A DNA stretch of 64,000 nt, from the NCBI RefSeq assembly GCF_008635795.1, contig NZ_VWRQ01000008.1, positions 1 to 64,000 of the forward strand. Direction: 5' to 3'. The stretch is from Paenibacillus tepidiphilus (GTDB taxonomy: Bacteria; Bacillota; Bacilli; Paenibacillales; Paenibacillaceae). Made by a program: the position numbers and the translations under genes. The notes below the pieces were generated by a model. That model was not told the DNA's origin, ran no database searches, and saw only the letters and a program-made list of their open reading frames with translations. Position 1 is the first letter of the stretch. Each line of letters begins with the position of its first letter. This document shows positions 35,116 to 42,537 of the stretch, one piece after another.

Positions 35116-35823
35116 ATGAGTACACAGCCAATTAAAGTGCTTATCGTCGAGGATGAGCCGCTCATCGCCAAGCGTTATCAGATGATTCTGGGCAAGGATG
35201 AGGAGCTCGAGTGTGTGGGCAGCGCCTCCAGCGGTTATGAGGGCACAATGCTTGCCGCATTGAACAAGCCGGATATCGTGCTGATGGATGTGGAGCTGGA
35301 GGATAAGGAGGCTGGCCTGCGCGCCACCGCCGAGATTCTCAGCTACATGCCCGAGATCAAGGTCGTCATGCTGACGGTGTGCGAGACCGATGATACCGTG
35401 TTCCGCGCTTTCGAGCTGGGGGCCGTTAACTATCTGCTGAAAAATATGCCCGCGGATGCCATTGTAGAGGCGGTAAAGGACGCCTATTACGACCGTTCCT
35501 CCCTGCACTCCAATATCGCCGGCAAAATCCGCCGCGAATTCAAACGCATCAGGAAGACCGAGGACAGCCTGCTGCATAATTTCTACATCATCACCCAGCT
35601 GACGCCGACCGAGCTTGAGGTGCTGGAGCTGCTGATGAAGGACTATACGCGCCAGGAGATATGCCAGCTGCGGCATGTGGAGCAGTCGACGCTGAAATCG
35701 CAGATCAACAGCATTCTGAAGAAGTTCGGCAAGGCGAGCGTCCAGGAGATTGTCCCGGTGCTGCGCGAGCTACACATCCCGGAGATCCTTGCGCAGCGCA
35801 AGGGGAAGCTGGGGGTGGAGTGA
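35116..35823 (+). CDS. NarL/LuxR-type response regulator
   Basis: 235 residues. Receiver domain with EDEP, phosphoacceptor Asp in VLMDVELED (near 55) and Lys in LLKNMP. A C-terminal helix-turn-helix (about 160-215) reads LTPTELEVLELLMKDYTRQE and STLKSQINSILKKFGKASV. AAAGGAG precedes the ATG. Together with the kinase upstream it forms a two-component pair likely regulating the divergent ABC-GH5 operon. Confidence 0.9.
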   Translation: MSTQPIKVLIVEDEPLIAKRYQMILGKDEELECVGSASSGYEGTMLAALNKPDIVLMDVELEDKEAGLRATAEILSYMPEIKVVMLTVCETDDTVFRAFELGAVNYLLKNMPADAIVEAVKDAYYDRSSLHSNIAGKIRREFKRIRKTEDSLLHNFYIITQLTPTELEVLELLMKDYTRQEICQLRHVEQSTLKSQINSILKKFGKASVQEIVPVLRELHIPEILAQRKGKLGVE

Positions 35824-35851
35824 TGGGAAATTAAGCCTTTTGCAGGACTCC

Positions 35852-35892
35852 AAAACGTACACTTTGTACATAATGTACATTGTGTACGTTTT
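35852..35892. promoter_or_regulatory. 41-bp near-perfect inverted repeat before the HicB-like gene
   Basis: AAAACGTACACTTTGTACAT pairs with ATGTACATTGTGTACGTTTT around a single A, with two mismatches. A T-run follows, so as RNA it can terminate the response regulator transcript. As DNA the palindromic TGTAC elements would suit an operator for autoregulation of the toxin-antitoxin genes that start 38 bases downstream. Both uses are inferred. Confidence 0.7.
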
Positions 35893-35930
35893 TTTCATAT
35901 GATACAGTAAGGGGGAATGGAGGAATGATA

Positions 35931-36344
35931 ATGGAGACGCTTTTAGCTACTCAGGTTAGAGCCAACATGAGTGAGTTCATTGATACTGTCGTCCGTGAAA
36001 AGCCACTCGCTATACGCCGCAATCGGGATGTTATTGTAGCTGCTTCAATGGATCAAATGAAGTTTTATTTGTCTGTGTATCACTTAACTCTTGAATATGA
36101 GCAGGATGAAGACGGCCTTTATGCAGGCAGTATTGAAGAAGTGGATAACATTGTGGCAGAGGGAGAGAGTCTGCAGGATTTAAGAATGGAGCTTGCCCGG
36201 CAGTTGATGGAATATGCCCAAGATTATTTCGCTGATTATTCGAGGTATTCGTCCGCCCCCAATACCCGGAATCATGCACCCTATATGCTGCGTGTAATGC
36301 TTGAAAACAATATAGAATCGGTTGCGGAACTTATTCGGGACTAA
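35931..36344 (+). CDS. HicB-like antitoxin
   Basis: 137 residues from the ATG at 35931, seven bases after GGAGG; upstream in-frame starts are too close to or above the ribosome site. The N-terminal third resembles the Phd/YefM type (TQVRANMSEFIDTVVREKPL, then RNRDVIVAAS). The middle has the HicB-like strand pair (LEYEQDEDGLYAGSIEEVDN, IVAEGESLQDLRMELARQL). It would neutralise the product of the adjacent hicA-like gene, which begins one base after its stop, and repress the promoter through the inverted repeat upstream. Confidence 0.75.
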   Translation: METLLATQVRANMSEFIDTVVREKPLAIRRNRDVIVAASMDQMKFYLSVYHLTLEYEQDEDGLYAGSIEEVDNIVAEGESLQDLRMELARQLMEYAQDYFADYSRYSSAPNTRNHAPYMLRVMLENNIESVAELIRD

Positions 36345-36345
36345 C

Positions 36346-36567
36346 ATGCCAAGCTGGAAAGATTATGAGAATTGGCTAAAGAAGAATGGATGGGCAAAAG
36401 TCAGGGATACCGGGCGGGATAAGATTTATGAAAAGACTGAGCCGGATGGAACAATTCGGCGCACAGCTGTCTCCAAAGGAACAGGTGAGATCGGTAAAGG
36501 GTTATTTTGAAGAATTTTAAAAAAGCAACTCGGTATAGATAAAGTAGAATATGACCGCTTAAATTAG
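36346..36567 (+). pseudogene. HicA-like toxin gene interrupted by an in-frame TGA
   Basis: The ATG lies one base after the antitoxin stop. The frame reads SWKDYENWLKKNGWAKVRDT, then IYEKTEPDGTIRRTAVSKGT, then GEIGKGLF and TGA at codon 55 (36508-36510). It continues in the same frame with RILKKQLGIDKVEYDRLN to a TAG at 36565-36567. HicA-like proteins of this group end with a segment of the form GEI...LWxxILKKQLxI, so the TGA sits exactly where a Trp codon (TGG) is expected. A single G-to-A change would explain it. The 54-residue product lacks the last helix. A sequencing error or a read-through code cannot be excluded. Confidence 0.7.
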
Positions 36568-36671
36568 ACTAATGGTCTGTGAAAGCAGGTTTAAACGGAC
36601 AAATCAAAGCATCCCCGGACAGGAAGCTACCGGGGGACTCCTTTAAACTGAACATGAAAGGAGATGAGGGG

Positions 36672-37550
36672 ATGGAGGCACTTAGACTGCTTCGCCAGGC
36701 CATTGACTACGTGGAGGAGCATCTGCAGTCGCAGATTGAGATTGAAGATATTGCGCAGGCAGCGATGACGTCCAAGTACCATTTTCAGCGGATGTTCCAT
36801 GCGCTGACCGGCTTTACGGTGACGGAATATGTGCGCAACCGGCGGCTGACACTGGCAGCCGAGGAGCTTGCCGCAACCGACCATAAGGTAATCGAGATTG
36901 CGCTGAAATACGGCTACGAGAGCCCGGAGGCCTTCGCCAAGGCGTTTCAGCGTATGCACGGCGTGACACCGCTCTCTGCCCGCAAGGCCAATGTGAAGCT
37001 GAAGGCCTTTCCGCGAATCTCTTTTCAAATTCAGCTTAAAGGGGAAACGGAAATGAACTATCGACTGGTGGAAGAAGCTGCAGTAACTGTGGTCGGCAAG
37101 GAAACGGTTATCCATAAGGATGCGTATAACGAGGTTCCCGTCTTTACAGAGACGATCTGGAACGACGGGACGCATGACCGGATTAACGAACTGCTGGGCA
37201 GGCCCGCAGGCTCCCTGCTGTACGGGTATCATTATGATTACGCCGAGGACGGAAGCAGGCGCTATTTGATGGGAATGGATCTACCCGCAGGCAAGGTGAT
37301 TCCGCAAGACTTTACAGTACTGCATATTCCCGCGCAGGTGTACGCGGTGTTCGACGACAGCGAGCGGATTCGGGAGGATGTGGAGAAGGAGGCGGTAATT
37401 CTGAACATCTGGAGACGGATTTATGCGGAATGGTTCCCTTCTTCTAACTTCGAGCAAGTGGAAGGCCCGTGCCTCGAGAAGTATTATTGGACGGATGAGG
37501 AGCAGGGCGAGGCCGTCAGCGAGGTGTGGATTCCGGTAAGGCGGAAGTAG
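36672..37550 (+). CDS. AraC-family regulator with GyrI-like effector domain
   Basis: 292 residues from the ATG at 36672 (AAAGGAG upstream); an upstream in-frame GTG lacks a site. The N-terminal AraC double helix-turn-helix (about 5-105) contains IEDIAQAAMTSKYHFQRMFH and GYESPEAFAKAFQRMHGVTP. The C-terminal half (about 130-290) is a GyrI-like/SOUL-type ligand domain (VTVVGKETVIHKDAYNEVPV, EGPCLEKYYWTDEEQGEAVS). Such proteins (Rob/YdeE-like) sense small hydrophobic compounds or drugs. It is a single gene; its neighbours are a worn TA pair and, downstream, the macrolide-kinase-like gene. Confidence 0.88.
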   Translation: MEALRLLRQAIDYVEEHLQSQIEIEDIAQAAMTSKYHFQRMFHALTGFTVTEYVRNRRLTLAAEELAATDHKVIEIALKYGYESPEAFAKAFQRMHGVTPLSARKANVKLKAFPRISFQIQLKGETEMNYRLVEEAAVTVVGKETVIHKDAYNEVPVFTETIWNDGTHDRINELLGRPAGSLLYGYHYDYAEDGSRRYLMGMDLPAGKVIPQDFTVLHIPAQVYAVFDDSERIREDVEKEAVILNIWRRIYAEWFPSSNFEQVEGPCLEKYYWTDEEQGEAVSEVWIPVRRK

Positions 37551-37598
37551 AGCTTGCAACAGCTCCGGTACGGATCATTTCATGCACGGAACGAAGCT

Positions 37599-37647
37599 GC
37601 CGGAAGGATGGGCATATGCATAATTCAGACCACGTAATCCTTCCGGC
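37599..37647 (-). terminator. Long-looped hairpin
   Basis: GCCGGAAGGAT (37599-37609) and ATCCTTCCGGC (37637-37647) form an 11-bp perfect stem with a 27-base loop. It follows the minus-strand gene remnant at 37653 and the AraC gene; a clear U-run is missing. Confidence 0.45.
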
Positions 37648-37652
37648 TCTGC

Positions 37653-37835
37653 TTAAACGTAGGGCCGCTTACGGGCACAGAGCTCCCTCCACCGCATCAG
37701 CCAGCCGTACTGCTGCTCGCATAGTTCTTCACTGAGGGTATGAATACCCTGGCAGCGGGCGATCCGCGAGATGATCTGGAAATGCCTCGGCGATAGGTGG
37801 ACTTCATGGTTACAGAACTGGTAATATAGGGGTAT
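37653..37835 (-). pseudogene. C-terminal remnant of an unidentified gene
   Basis: On the minus strand about 60 codons read IPLYYQFCNHEVHLSPRHFQ, then IISRIARCQGIHTLSEELCE, then QQYGWLMRWRELCARKRPYV and TAA (37653-37655). The composition looks like real protein, but there is no start codon and a stop (37836-37838) lies just before it. I do not recognise the family. It is probably the tail of a gene displaced by the arrival of the downstream cassette, and the mph-like leader starts at its broken edge. Confidence 0.45.
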
Positions 37836-37846
37836 CTAAAGCGACT

Positions 37847-38040
37847 GGAGGGTTACGTGTGATTGACTATTCCCGTTTGAGAAAGCAATGCAACTAATTT
37901 GCCATTGTTGCTTCTCCTCTGTCTTGGTGCAGAGTAACCCGGGATCAGTCTGCCTCTAACACGTAATCCGCTACCGTATAGACTCTCTCATGCCTGAGGG
38001 GTCTGTTGACGCTCCCTTATACGCTTCTAATGGCGGATTA
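37847..38040 (+). promoter_or_regulatory. Structured leader RNA of the mph-like gene
   Basis: The 5' region can fold into nested stems: P1 37851-37860 with 37959-37969 (GGTTACGTGT / ACACGTAATCC), P2 37865-37875 with 37940-37950, P3 37879-37890 with 37903-37916, P4 37917-37921 with 37930-37934. A second domain uses TAATCCGC (37964-37971) with GCGGATTA (38033-38040), CGTATA (37975-37980) with TATACG (38018-38023), and AGAC/GTCT (37980-37983 with 38001-38004). P1 and the second domain compete for 37964-37969. GTCTGT (38001-38006) can also pair with ACAGAC of the terminator (38088-38093). An extended -10 (TGGTAATAT, 37819-37827) may be the promoter. The pairings are read by eye. Confidence 0.65.
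37859..37897 (+). CDS. Putative macrolide-sensing leader peptide
   Basis: A 12-codon frame with GTG start six bases after a perfect GGAGGG (37847-37852) encodes MIDYSRLRKQCN and ends in TAA. Residues 6-8 are Arg-Leu-Arg. The +x+ motif (Arg/Lys-x-Arg/Lys) makes ribosomes stall when a macrolide sits in the exit tunnel; in the ErmD leader the RLR also occupies positions 6-8. The frame lies inside the 5' arms of stems P1-P3, so a stalled ribosome would open them. The downstream gene encodes a macrolide-phosphotransferase-like enzyme. The start codon and translation are inferred. Confidence 0.65.
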   Translation: MIDYSRLRKQCN

Positions 38041-38086
38041 GTTTGTTTTCATTTGCAGATACAGGTATTTTCCCGGATTGCGGCTG

Positions 38087-38119
38087 CACAGACATAGGAT
38101 GTCTGTGTTTTTTATTTTC
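38087..38119 (+). terminator. Intrinsic terminator inside the mph-like leader (attenuator)
   Basis: CACAGACAT and ATGTCTGTG form a nine-bp perfect stem with an AGG loop, followed by TTTTTTATTTTC. It ends only about 20 bases before the start codon of the phosphotransferase gene, behind the leader promoter, so most transcripts should stop here unless the hairpin is prevented from forming. Confidence 0.85.
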
Positions 38120-38139
38120 TGTGAGAAGGGGTATGCCAA

Positions 38140-39045
38140 ATGACAACAGAACAATGGATGGAACTTGCCAGGGAGAACGGCCTTTCGCTCCGCCAGGAGA
38201 GTATAAGACTTAATGATACGGGGATGGATTTCCGTGTAGCTTTTGTAGAGGATGAGGACGGACAGGACTGGGTGCTGCGTGTGCCGAGACGGCCGGATGT
38301 CTGGGAACGGGCGGTGAATGAACGCAAGGTGCTGGCTGTGGTCTCCGGGCATTTGCCGGTGGCCGTGCCGGACTGGCGCATATTCACTCCCGGGCTGATC
38401 GCATACCCGCTGCTGGAGGGTGAGCCGGTAGCAGCTGTTGACCCGGCTGGGGGCGGCTATCTGTGGCAGTTCCCCCAGGAGGAATTGACCGATATCTTCT
38501 ATGGCTCGCTGGCGGAAGCTTTGGCTGCGCTGCATAACATCGGCCAGGAAGAGGCGGTGCAGGCGGGAATCCACAGAAAGACGCCGCAGGAAGTGCGCGC
38601 GGAGTATGCCGCAGATATGGAAGAGATCCGGCAAAGCTTTCCGGTGCCGGAGGTACTGTATGCGCGCTGGAAAGCCTGGCTTGATACGGATTCGTATTGG
38701 CCGGAGCATTCAGCGTTCATCCACGGCGATATGCATCCTCCGCATATTCTCGTGGACCGGTCGCAACGGGTCACCGGGGTAATTGATTGGACCGAAGCGG
38801 TGATTGCCGATCCCGGTACAGACTTTGTTATTCTGTTCGGCCTCTTCGGCGAGGCCGGGCTGCGGCGGCTGTTAGAACGGTATGAACAAGCCGGAGGGCA
38901 GACCTGGCCGCGGATGTACGAGCACATTGCGGAGCGGTGGGCCGCTTATCCGGTCCTGGTGGCCAAGTTCGCCCTGCTGAGCGGGGAAGAAGCGGTGATG
39001 GAGCTGGCCCGGGGGATGATTGCGGCTGGGGCTGCAGAAGCGTAA
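38140..39045 (+). CDS. Macrolide 2'-phosphotransferase-like kinase
   Basis: 301 residues, the length of Mph enzymes. The N-terminus (LSLRQESIRLNDTGMDFRVA, DWVLRVPRRPDVWER, VPDWRIFTPGLIAYPLLEGE) follows the MphB/MphC pattern. The catalytic loop is FIHGDMHPPHILVDR (H195, D197) and the magnesium motif VTGVIDWTEA. The C-terminal ERWAAYPVLVAKFALLSGEE also matches that family. It would inactivate macrolides by phosphorylating the 2'-OH of desosamine with GTP. AAGGGG lies nine bases before the ATG. Expression appears to depend on read-through of the leader terminator. Chromosomal Mph-like kinases in environmental bacilli vary in activity, so resistance is inferred. Confidence 0.85.
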   Translation: MTTEQWMELARENGLSLRQESIRLNDTGMDFRVAFVEDEDGQDWVLRVPRRPDVWERAVNERKVLAVVSGHLPVAVPDWRIFTPGLIAYPLLEGEPVAAVDPAGGGYLWQFPQEELTDIFYGSLAEALAALHNIGQEEAVQAGIHRKTPQEVRAEYAADMEEIRQSFPVPEVLYARWKAWLDTDSYWPEHSAFIHGDMHPPHILVDRSQRVTGVIDWTEAVIADPGTDFVILFGLFGEAGLRRLLERYEQAGGQTWPRMYEHIAERWAAYPVLVAKFALLSGEEAVMELARGMIAAGAAEA

Positions 39046-39093
39046 GAAAGCTGCTGCACAGGATTACGCAATAGCCGGGATGGATGTGAGACA

Positions 39094-39144
39094 GGAGCCG
39101 TTCCTGCAGCCGCTCACGCTGCAGGAGCGGTTTCTGTTCTTTTT
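39094..39144 (+). terminator. Terminator of the mph-like gene
   Basis: GAGCCGTTCCTGCAG pairs with CTGCAGGAGCGGTTTC around a nine-base loop, and TTCTTTTTG follows. Confidence 0.8.
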
Positions 39145-39239
39145 GCCGAGGGATGGCGGAAAGATTGGGAAACACGCTCTGGACATGGTAAAGTAAAAGA
39201 TAAGGAAACGATTTCTAACGATAACCGGAGGCGTGACCC

Positions 39240-39647
39240 ATGACAAGAGAAGAACTGATCCAGCAGCTTAACGACTGGCATGAAGCGGATGAATATGAAG
39301 AGATTGTGGACCGCATCAAGGAAGTGCCGACGATGTTCATCGATGATGAGCTGGCCAGCCATCTGGGACGGGCCCTGAATAACCTGGAACGCTACAAAGA
39401 GGCGCTCAAGTGGTTCAACAAGATCGGCGAGGAAGGGCGCAACGATCCGCTGTGGCATTTCCGGGTAGGCTTTGCCCATTATTATCTGGACCAGAATGAG
39501 GAAGCGGTTGCCGCCTTTGAGGTGGCGCATGAGATGGACCCGGAGGATGAGGATACCATTACCTTCCTGGAGTGGAGCCGGCAGGCGGCGGCAGAATCTC
39601 CATCGCCTAAGAATGACGTTGAGGATGAAGAGGCGGAGGACGAGTAG
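39240..39647 (+). CDS. Small TPR-repeat protein
   Basis: 135 residues. Two to three tetratricopeptide-like helical pairs are visible: LASHLGRALNNLERYKEALK, then WHFRVGFAHYYLDQNEEAVA, then FEVAHEMDPEDEDTITFLEW. The C-terminus is strongly acidic (NDVEDEEAEDE). GGAGG lies eight bases before the ATG. It is probably a cytoplasmic protein-protein adaptor. Nothing nearby points to a partner. Confidence 0.8.
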   Translation: MTREELIQQLNDWHEADEYEEIVDRIKEVPTMFIDDELASHLGRALNNLERYKEALKWFNKIGEEGRNDPLWHFRVGFAHYYLDQNEEAVAAFEVAHEMDPEDEDTITFLEWSRQAAAESPSPKNDVEDEEAEDE

Positions 39648-39882
39648 ACTGATAGAAGGAGCAGGCAGAGGCAGGCTTTCTACATAAGTTGAACGAAAGA
39701 ACAACACAAAAAGGTGCGGTTGCAGGGGGAAGCTTGACTGGGAGGAGCAGCGTCGCCTGAACGTTATCCGTAAGAAAGCTGATACCAGGAAGCATGAGCT
39801 GTCACCGTTTGCAGCGGCTGAAAGTAGATGCTCAGGACATTCAGGGAAAGGCTCATCTGCAACTCAAACCTGCACTTGCCAA
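39648..39882. other. Intergenic stretch before repeat copy C
   Basis: A frame around 39720-39880 reads KLDWEEQRRLNVIRKKADTR and onward to a stop at 39882, but it lacks a ribosome site and start codon and is not recognised. It could be a gene remnant. Nothing else is seen. Confidence 0.3.
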
Positions 39883-40140
39883 TAGTTCGATTATCGCACA
39901 CTAATTCTGCTCCTTTTACGAATTTCAGGAATCTAATTCGATTATCGCCACTTAATTTGGACGAAAATGGTGTAATTATTCGTTTTCGTTCATATTAAGT
40001 GGCGATTTTCCAACTAGGTTTGTGATTATCCTCCATGCAGGTGAAATTAAGTGGTGATTTTCCAACTACGGTGTGCGAGCAGGGGCTGCTTTTCGTTCAT
40101 TGTAACTATAGAGAGCGTGAAATCCTTAGTTCAACTTATA
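39883..40140 (+). repeat. Dispersed intergenic repeat, copy C
   Basis: Starts TAGTTCGATTATCGCACAC. Arm 1 is GATTATCGCCACTTAATT (39939-39956), arm 2 ATTAAGTGGCGATTTTCC (39994-40011), arm 3 ATTAAGTGGTGATTTTCC (40046-40063). The flanks GGTGTGCGAGCAGGGGCTGC and TCATTGTAACTATAGAGAG match copies B and D. It then jumps to CTTAGTTCAACTTATA, which corresponds to the last 20 bases of copy D, so about 110 bp of the right half are deleted. Confidence 0.9.
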
Positions 40141-40163
40141 CACATACCACTGCGTTATTTCCT

Positions 40164-40194
40164 AAAGAAGCTGCGTTTATGCGGCTTCTTTATT
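40164..40194 (+). terminator. Hairpin with short T-tract
   Basis: AAAGAAGC and GCTTCTTT arms surround a TGCG...TGCG region and are followed by ATTTGTG. No gene is directly upstream on the plus strand; it may mark the end of an eroded unit. Confidence 0.5.
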
Positions 40195-40369
40195 TGTGCT
40201 GCCGGGAATGTCCGGGCAGGTTGTTATAATAAATTTTCTTTATTGTAGATCCCTCTGGTAATGGCTGTTAGCAGTCCGTGATAAGATACAATAAAAGGGA
40301 TTACAGGTTCCATGGACATATCATCAGGAGGGTCAGGGTATCCCTCCAAACCGTAAGGAGCTATGGATA

Positions 40370-40693
40370 ATGTGGCATGCCAGATGCAAAAAAACGATTT
40401 ATTTGATGCTTTTGCTCATCATTCTTGGGGGGTTATACTCTTTACTCTTCGGTCTTCCTTGGAAGTCTGTCGCCTGCAGGAAGGAATTCGAGGTGTATCT
40501 GGAGGAGAAATATGATATAGACTTCAAGGTTGGTAAAGTGGATTTTGATCTGATGCACCGGACCTATAATGCTTATGCATCTCCTGTAGGTGATCCAGGC
40601 TTGCGATTTTTTGTAGGGCAGAATATTGAGAATAGGCAAATCTATGATTTTTATCGTTATGAAATGGAGCGGCGGGCTGCCGGGAGAAAGTAG
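40370..40693 (+). CDS. Small membrane-anchored protein of unknown function
   Basis: 107 residues. One N-terminal membrane segment (IYLMLLLIILGGLYSLLFGL) precedes a soluble part with VYLEEKYDIDFKVGKVDFDL and NAYASPVGDPGLRFFVGQN. This recalls small Bacillota proteins of the YfjL-like type. AAGGAG lies nine bases before the ATG. No link to neighbours is evident. Confidence 0.65.
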   Translation: MWHARCKKTIYLMLLLIILGGLYSLLFGLPWKSVACRKEFEVYLEEKYDIDFKVGKVDFDLMHRTYNAYASPVGDPGLRFFVGQNIENRQIYDFYRYEMERRAAGRK

Positions 40694-40803
40694 TGACCCA
40701 GTATAAACCCCTTCTCATTAAACTCTAATCCCGTTCCAAAGTCTTTCTCATCGCTTCTGCTATACCATGAACATCAATCACAGGTATAGAGGAGGAGCAA
40801 AAC

Positions 40804-41826
40804 ATGAAGAACAAGCTGAAGGTTGTGCTGGCGGGGGTAGGTCTGGTGGCCGGGGTGGTGGCTGCGGGCTGTGGTAATGCGGGGCCGGCGCAGGCGCGGC
40901 ATCTGATCGAATCGGACGCTGTCGCTGCAGAGCCGGTGCTTGGTGAAGGTGTAGCTACAGCGGCGGGGATTTCTTTTGACTTGGGGACGACCCGGATCAA
41001 GCCGGGAAGCGGCACGCAGACCGTCAGGATTGCCAATGTGAACGGAACGATCGACATTAAGCAGGGCGGCGGGAGGGAGCTTGAAGTACATACGGAGGTG
41101 ATCGTCAAAAATTTAGGCAAGGAGGAAGCCAAGGCTGTAGCCGAACAAGCCGGACTGAACGTGGAGGAAGGTAAGGTGCTGGACCTGGAAGCTTACAGTG
41201 AGCCCTATACCGCAGGGGCTATGCACGGCAATCCGAGCATTCATCTGACGGTCACGCTTCCCAAGGGACTGAGCAGCCGTTTGGAGGCGAAGCTGACGAA
41301 CGGCAATATTGATTTGAGCAAGGTGACGGGAACCGGGCCGATTGAGCTGGAGACGGTGAACGGAAACGTCAACGTGCAGCAGGTGGACGGCGCGGTCACA
41401 CTGGAGACGAATAACGGTGAGATCAGCGTGTCGGAGGCCAAGGGCGCTGTTCGCGCCAGTCTGGTGAACGGAAATATTGAAGCCGGGCGGATCGGAGGAG
41501 CCCTTGAGCTGGAGGCGACCAACGGCAATTTGTCCGTTGAAGAAGCCGCATCCTCGATTGAAGCTCATACGGTTACAGGTAATGTGGAGGTGGAAAGCGC
41601 CAAGGTCGGCGGAGACTGGAAGGTGTCCACAACCGTGGGCAATGTCGATCTGGCACTGCCGGAGAAGGCCAATGTGCAGGTGGACGGGAAGACGATGTTT
41701 GCCAAGCCGAAGACGGACCTGCCGCTGACGGTCAGCCTTAACCGGATTTCCGGGAAGCTGGGGAAAGGGACCTATCTTATAGATGCGGCGTCGATGGCCG
41801 GGTTATCATTAATGAAGATGGACTGA
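40804..41826 (+). CDS. DUF4097-type beta-strand repeat lipoprotein
   Basis: 340 residues with signal peptide and lipobox VAAGC. The remainder is a series of parallel strands typical of DUF4097 proteins: LTNGNIDLSKVTGTGPIELE, TVNGNVNVQQVDGAVTLETN, NGEISVSEAKGAVRASLVNG, NIEAGRIGGALELEATNGNL. It should fold as a solenoid on the cell surface. GAGGAGG precedes the ATG. It is the first gene of a unit with the response regulator and kinase immediately downstream, an arrangement suggesting an envelope-stress sensor or output. Confidence 0.87.
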   Translation: MKNKLKVVLAGVGLVAGVVAAGCGNAGPAQARHLIESDAVAAEPVLGEGVATAAGISFDLGTTRIKPGSGTQTVRIANVNGTIDIKQGGGRELEVHTEVIVKNLGKEEAKAVAEQAGLNVEEGKVLDLEAYSEPYTAGAMHGNPSIHLTVTLPKGLSSRLEAKLTNGNIDLSKVTGTGPIELETVNGNVNVQQVDGAVTLETNNGEISVSEAKGAVRASLVNGNIEAGRIGGALELEATNGNLSVEEAASSIEAHTVTGNVEVESAKVGGDWKVSTTVGNVDLALPEKANVQVDGKTMFAKPKTDLPLTVSLNRISGKLGKGTYLIDAASMAGLSLMKMD

Positions 41827-41849
41827 ACAGCAGAGAGGTGACGAGGGCA

Positions 41850-42524
41850 TTGAAGGAACGCGTCTTGATCATTGAAGACGAGATAGCCATGATCCGGCTG
41901 CTTGAGCTGGAGCTTGCCTACGAGGGATATGAAACTGCGGTGGCCCGCGATGGACTGGAGGGCGCGGCCATGGCTCTCGGGGAGAGCTATGATCTTATAT
42001 TGCTGGATCTGAATCTGCCCGGCATCAACGGTATTGAAGTGTGCAAAAGAATCCGTGCATCCAAGCAGACGCCGATCATTATGCTGACTGCCCGCGATAC
42101 GGTCAGCGACCGGGTACGCGGACTCGACACCGGCGCGGATGATTACGTGCCGAAGCCCTTTGCCATTGAAGAGCTGCTGGCCCGCATGCGTTCCCTGCGG
42201 CGCAGGCTGCAGGCGCCGGAAGCGGGGGAGGTGCTGTCCGCCAGGGACCTGACGCTGAACACGGCATCGCATCAGGTCAGCCGCGGCGGCCGGGAGATTG
42301 AGCTGTCGCAGCGGGAATATGAGCTGCTGCACTGCCTGCTGACCCATAAGAACCGGCTGATGAACCGCGAGGCGCTGCTGAATCTTGTCTGGGGCTATTC
42401 GTATGCCGGCGAGACGAACGTAGTTGATGTGTATATCCGCTATGTGCGGATGAAGGTGGATGAAGGGTTTGACGAGAAGCTGATTCATACGATCCGCGGC
42501 AGCGGCTATATCTTGAAGGACTGA
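41850..42524 (+). CDS. OmpR-family response regulator
   Basis: 224 residues from TTG at 41850, nine bases after GAGGTGA; a GTG at 41838 lies on that ribosome site. Receiver: EDE motif, phosphoacceptor Asp in LILLDLNLPG (near 52), Thr in IIMLTARD and Lys in VPKPF. The winged helix (about 128-222) reads LSQREYELLHCLLTHKNRLM and NVVDVYIRYVRMKVDEGFDE. It lies 23 bp after the DUF4097 lipoprotein gene and 13 bp before the kinase gene. Confidence 0.93.
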   Translation: MKERVLIIEDEIAMIRLLELELAYEGYETAVARDGLEGAAMALGESYDLILLDLNLPGINGIEVCKRIRASKQTPIIMLTARDTVSDRVRGLDTGADDYVPKPFAIEELLARMRSLRRRLQAPEAGEVLSARDLTLNTASHQVSRGGREIELSQREYELLHCLLTHKNRLMNREALLNLVWGYSYAGETNVVDVYIRYVRMKVDEGFDEKLIHTIRGSGYILKD

Positions 42525-42537
42525 GGGTGGAGGATCT

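Noticed and set aside
37847..38040. Known metabolite riboswitch or T-box in the mph-like leader
   Set aside because: No T-box AGGGTGG-type motif, and no core of SAM, TPP, lysine, purine, glycine or c-di-GMP riboswitches could be found; the drug-attenuator reading fits better.
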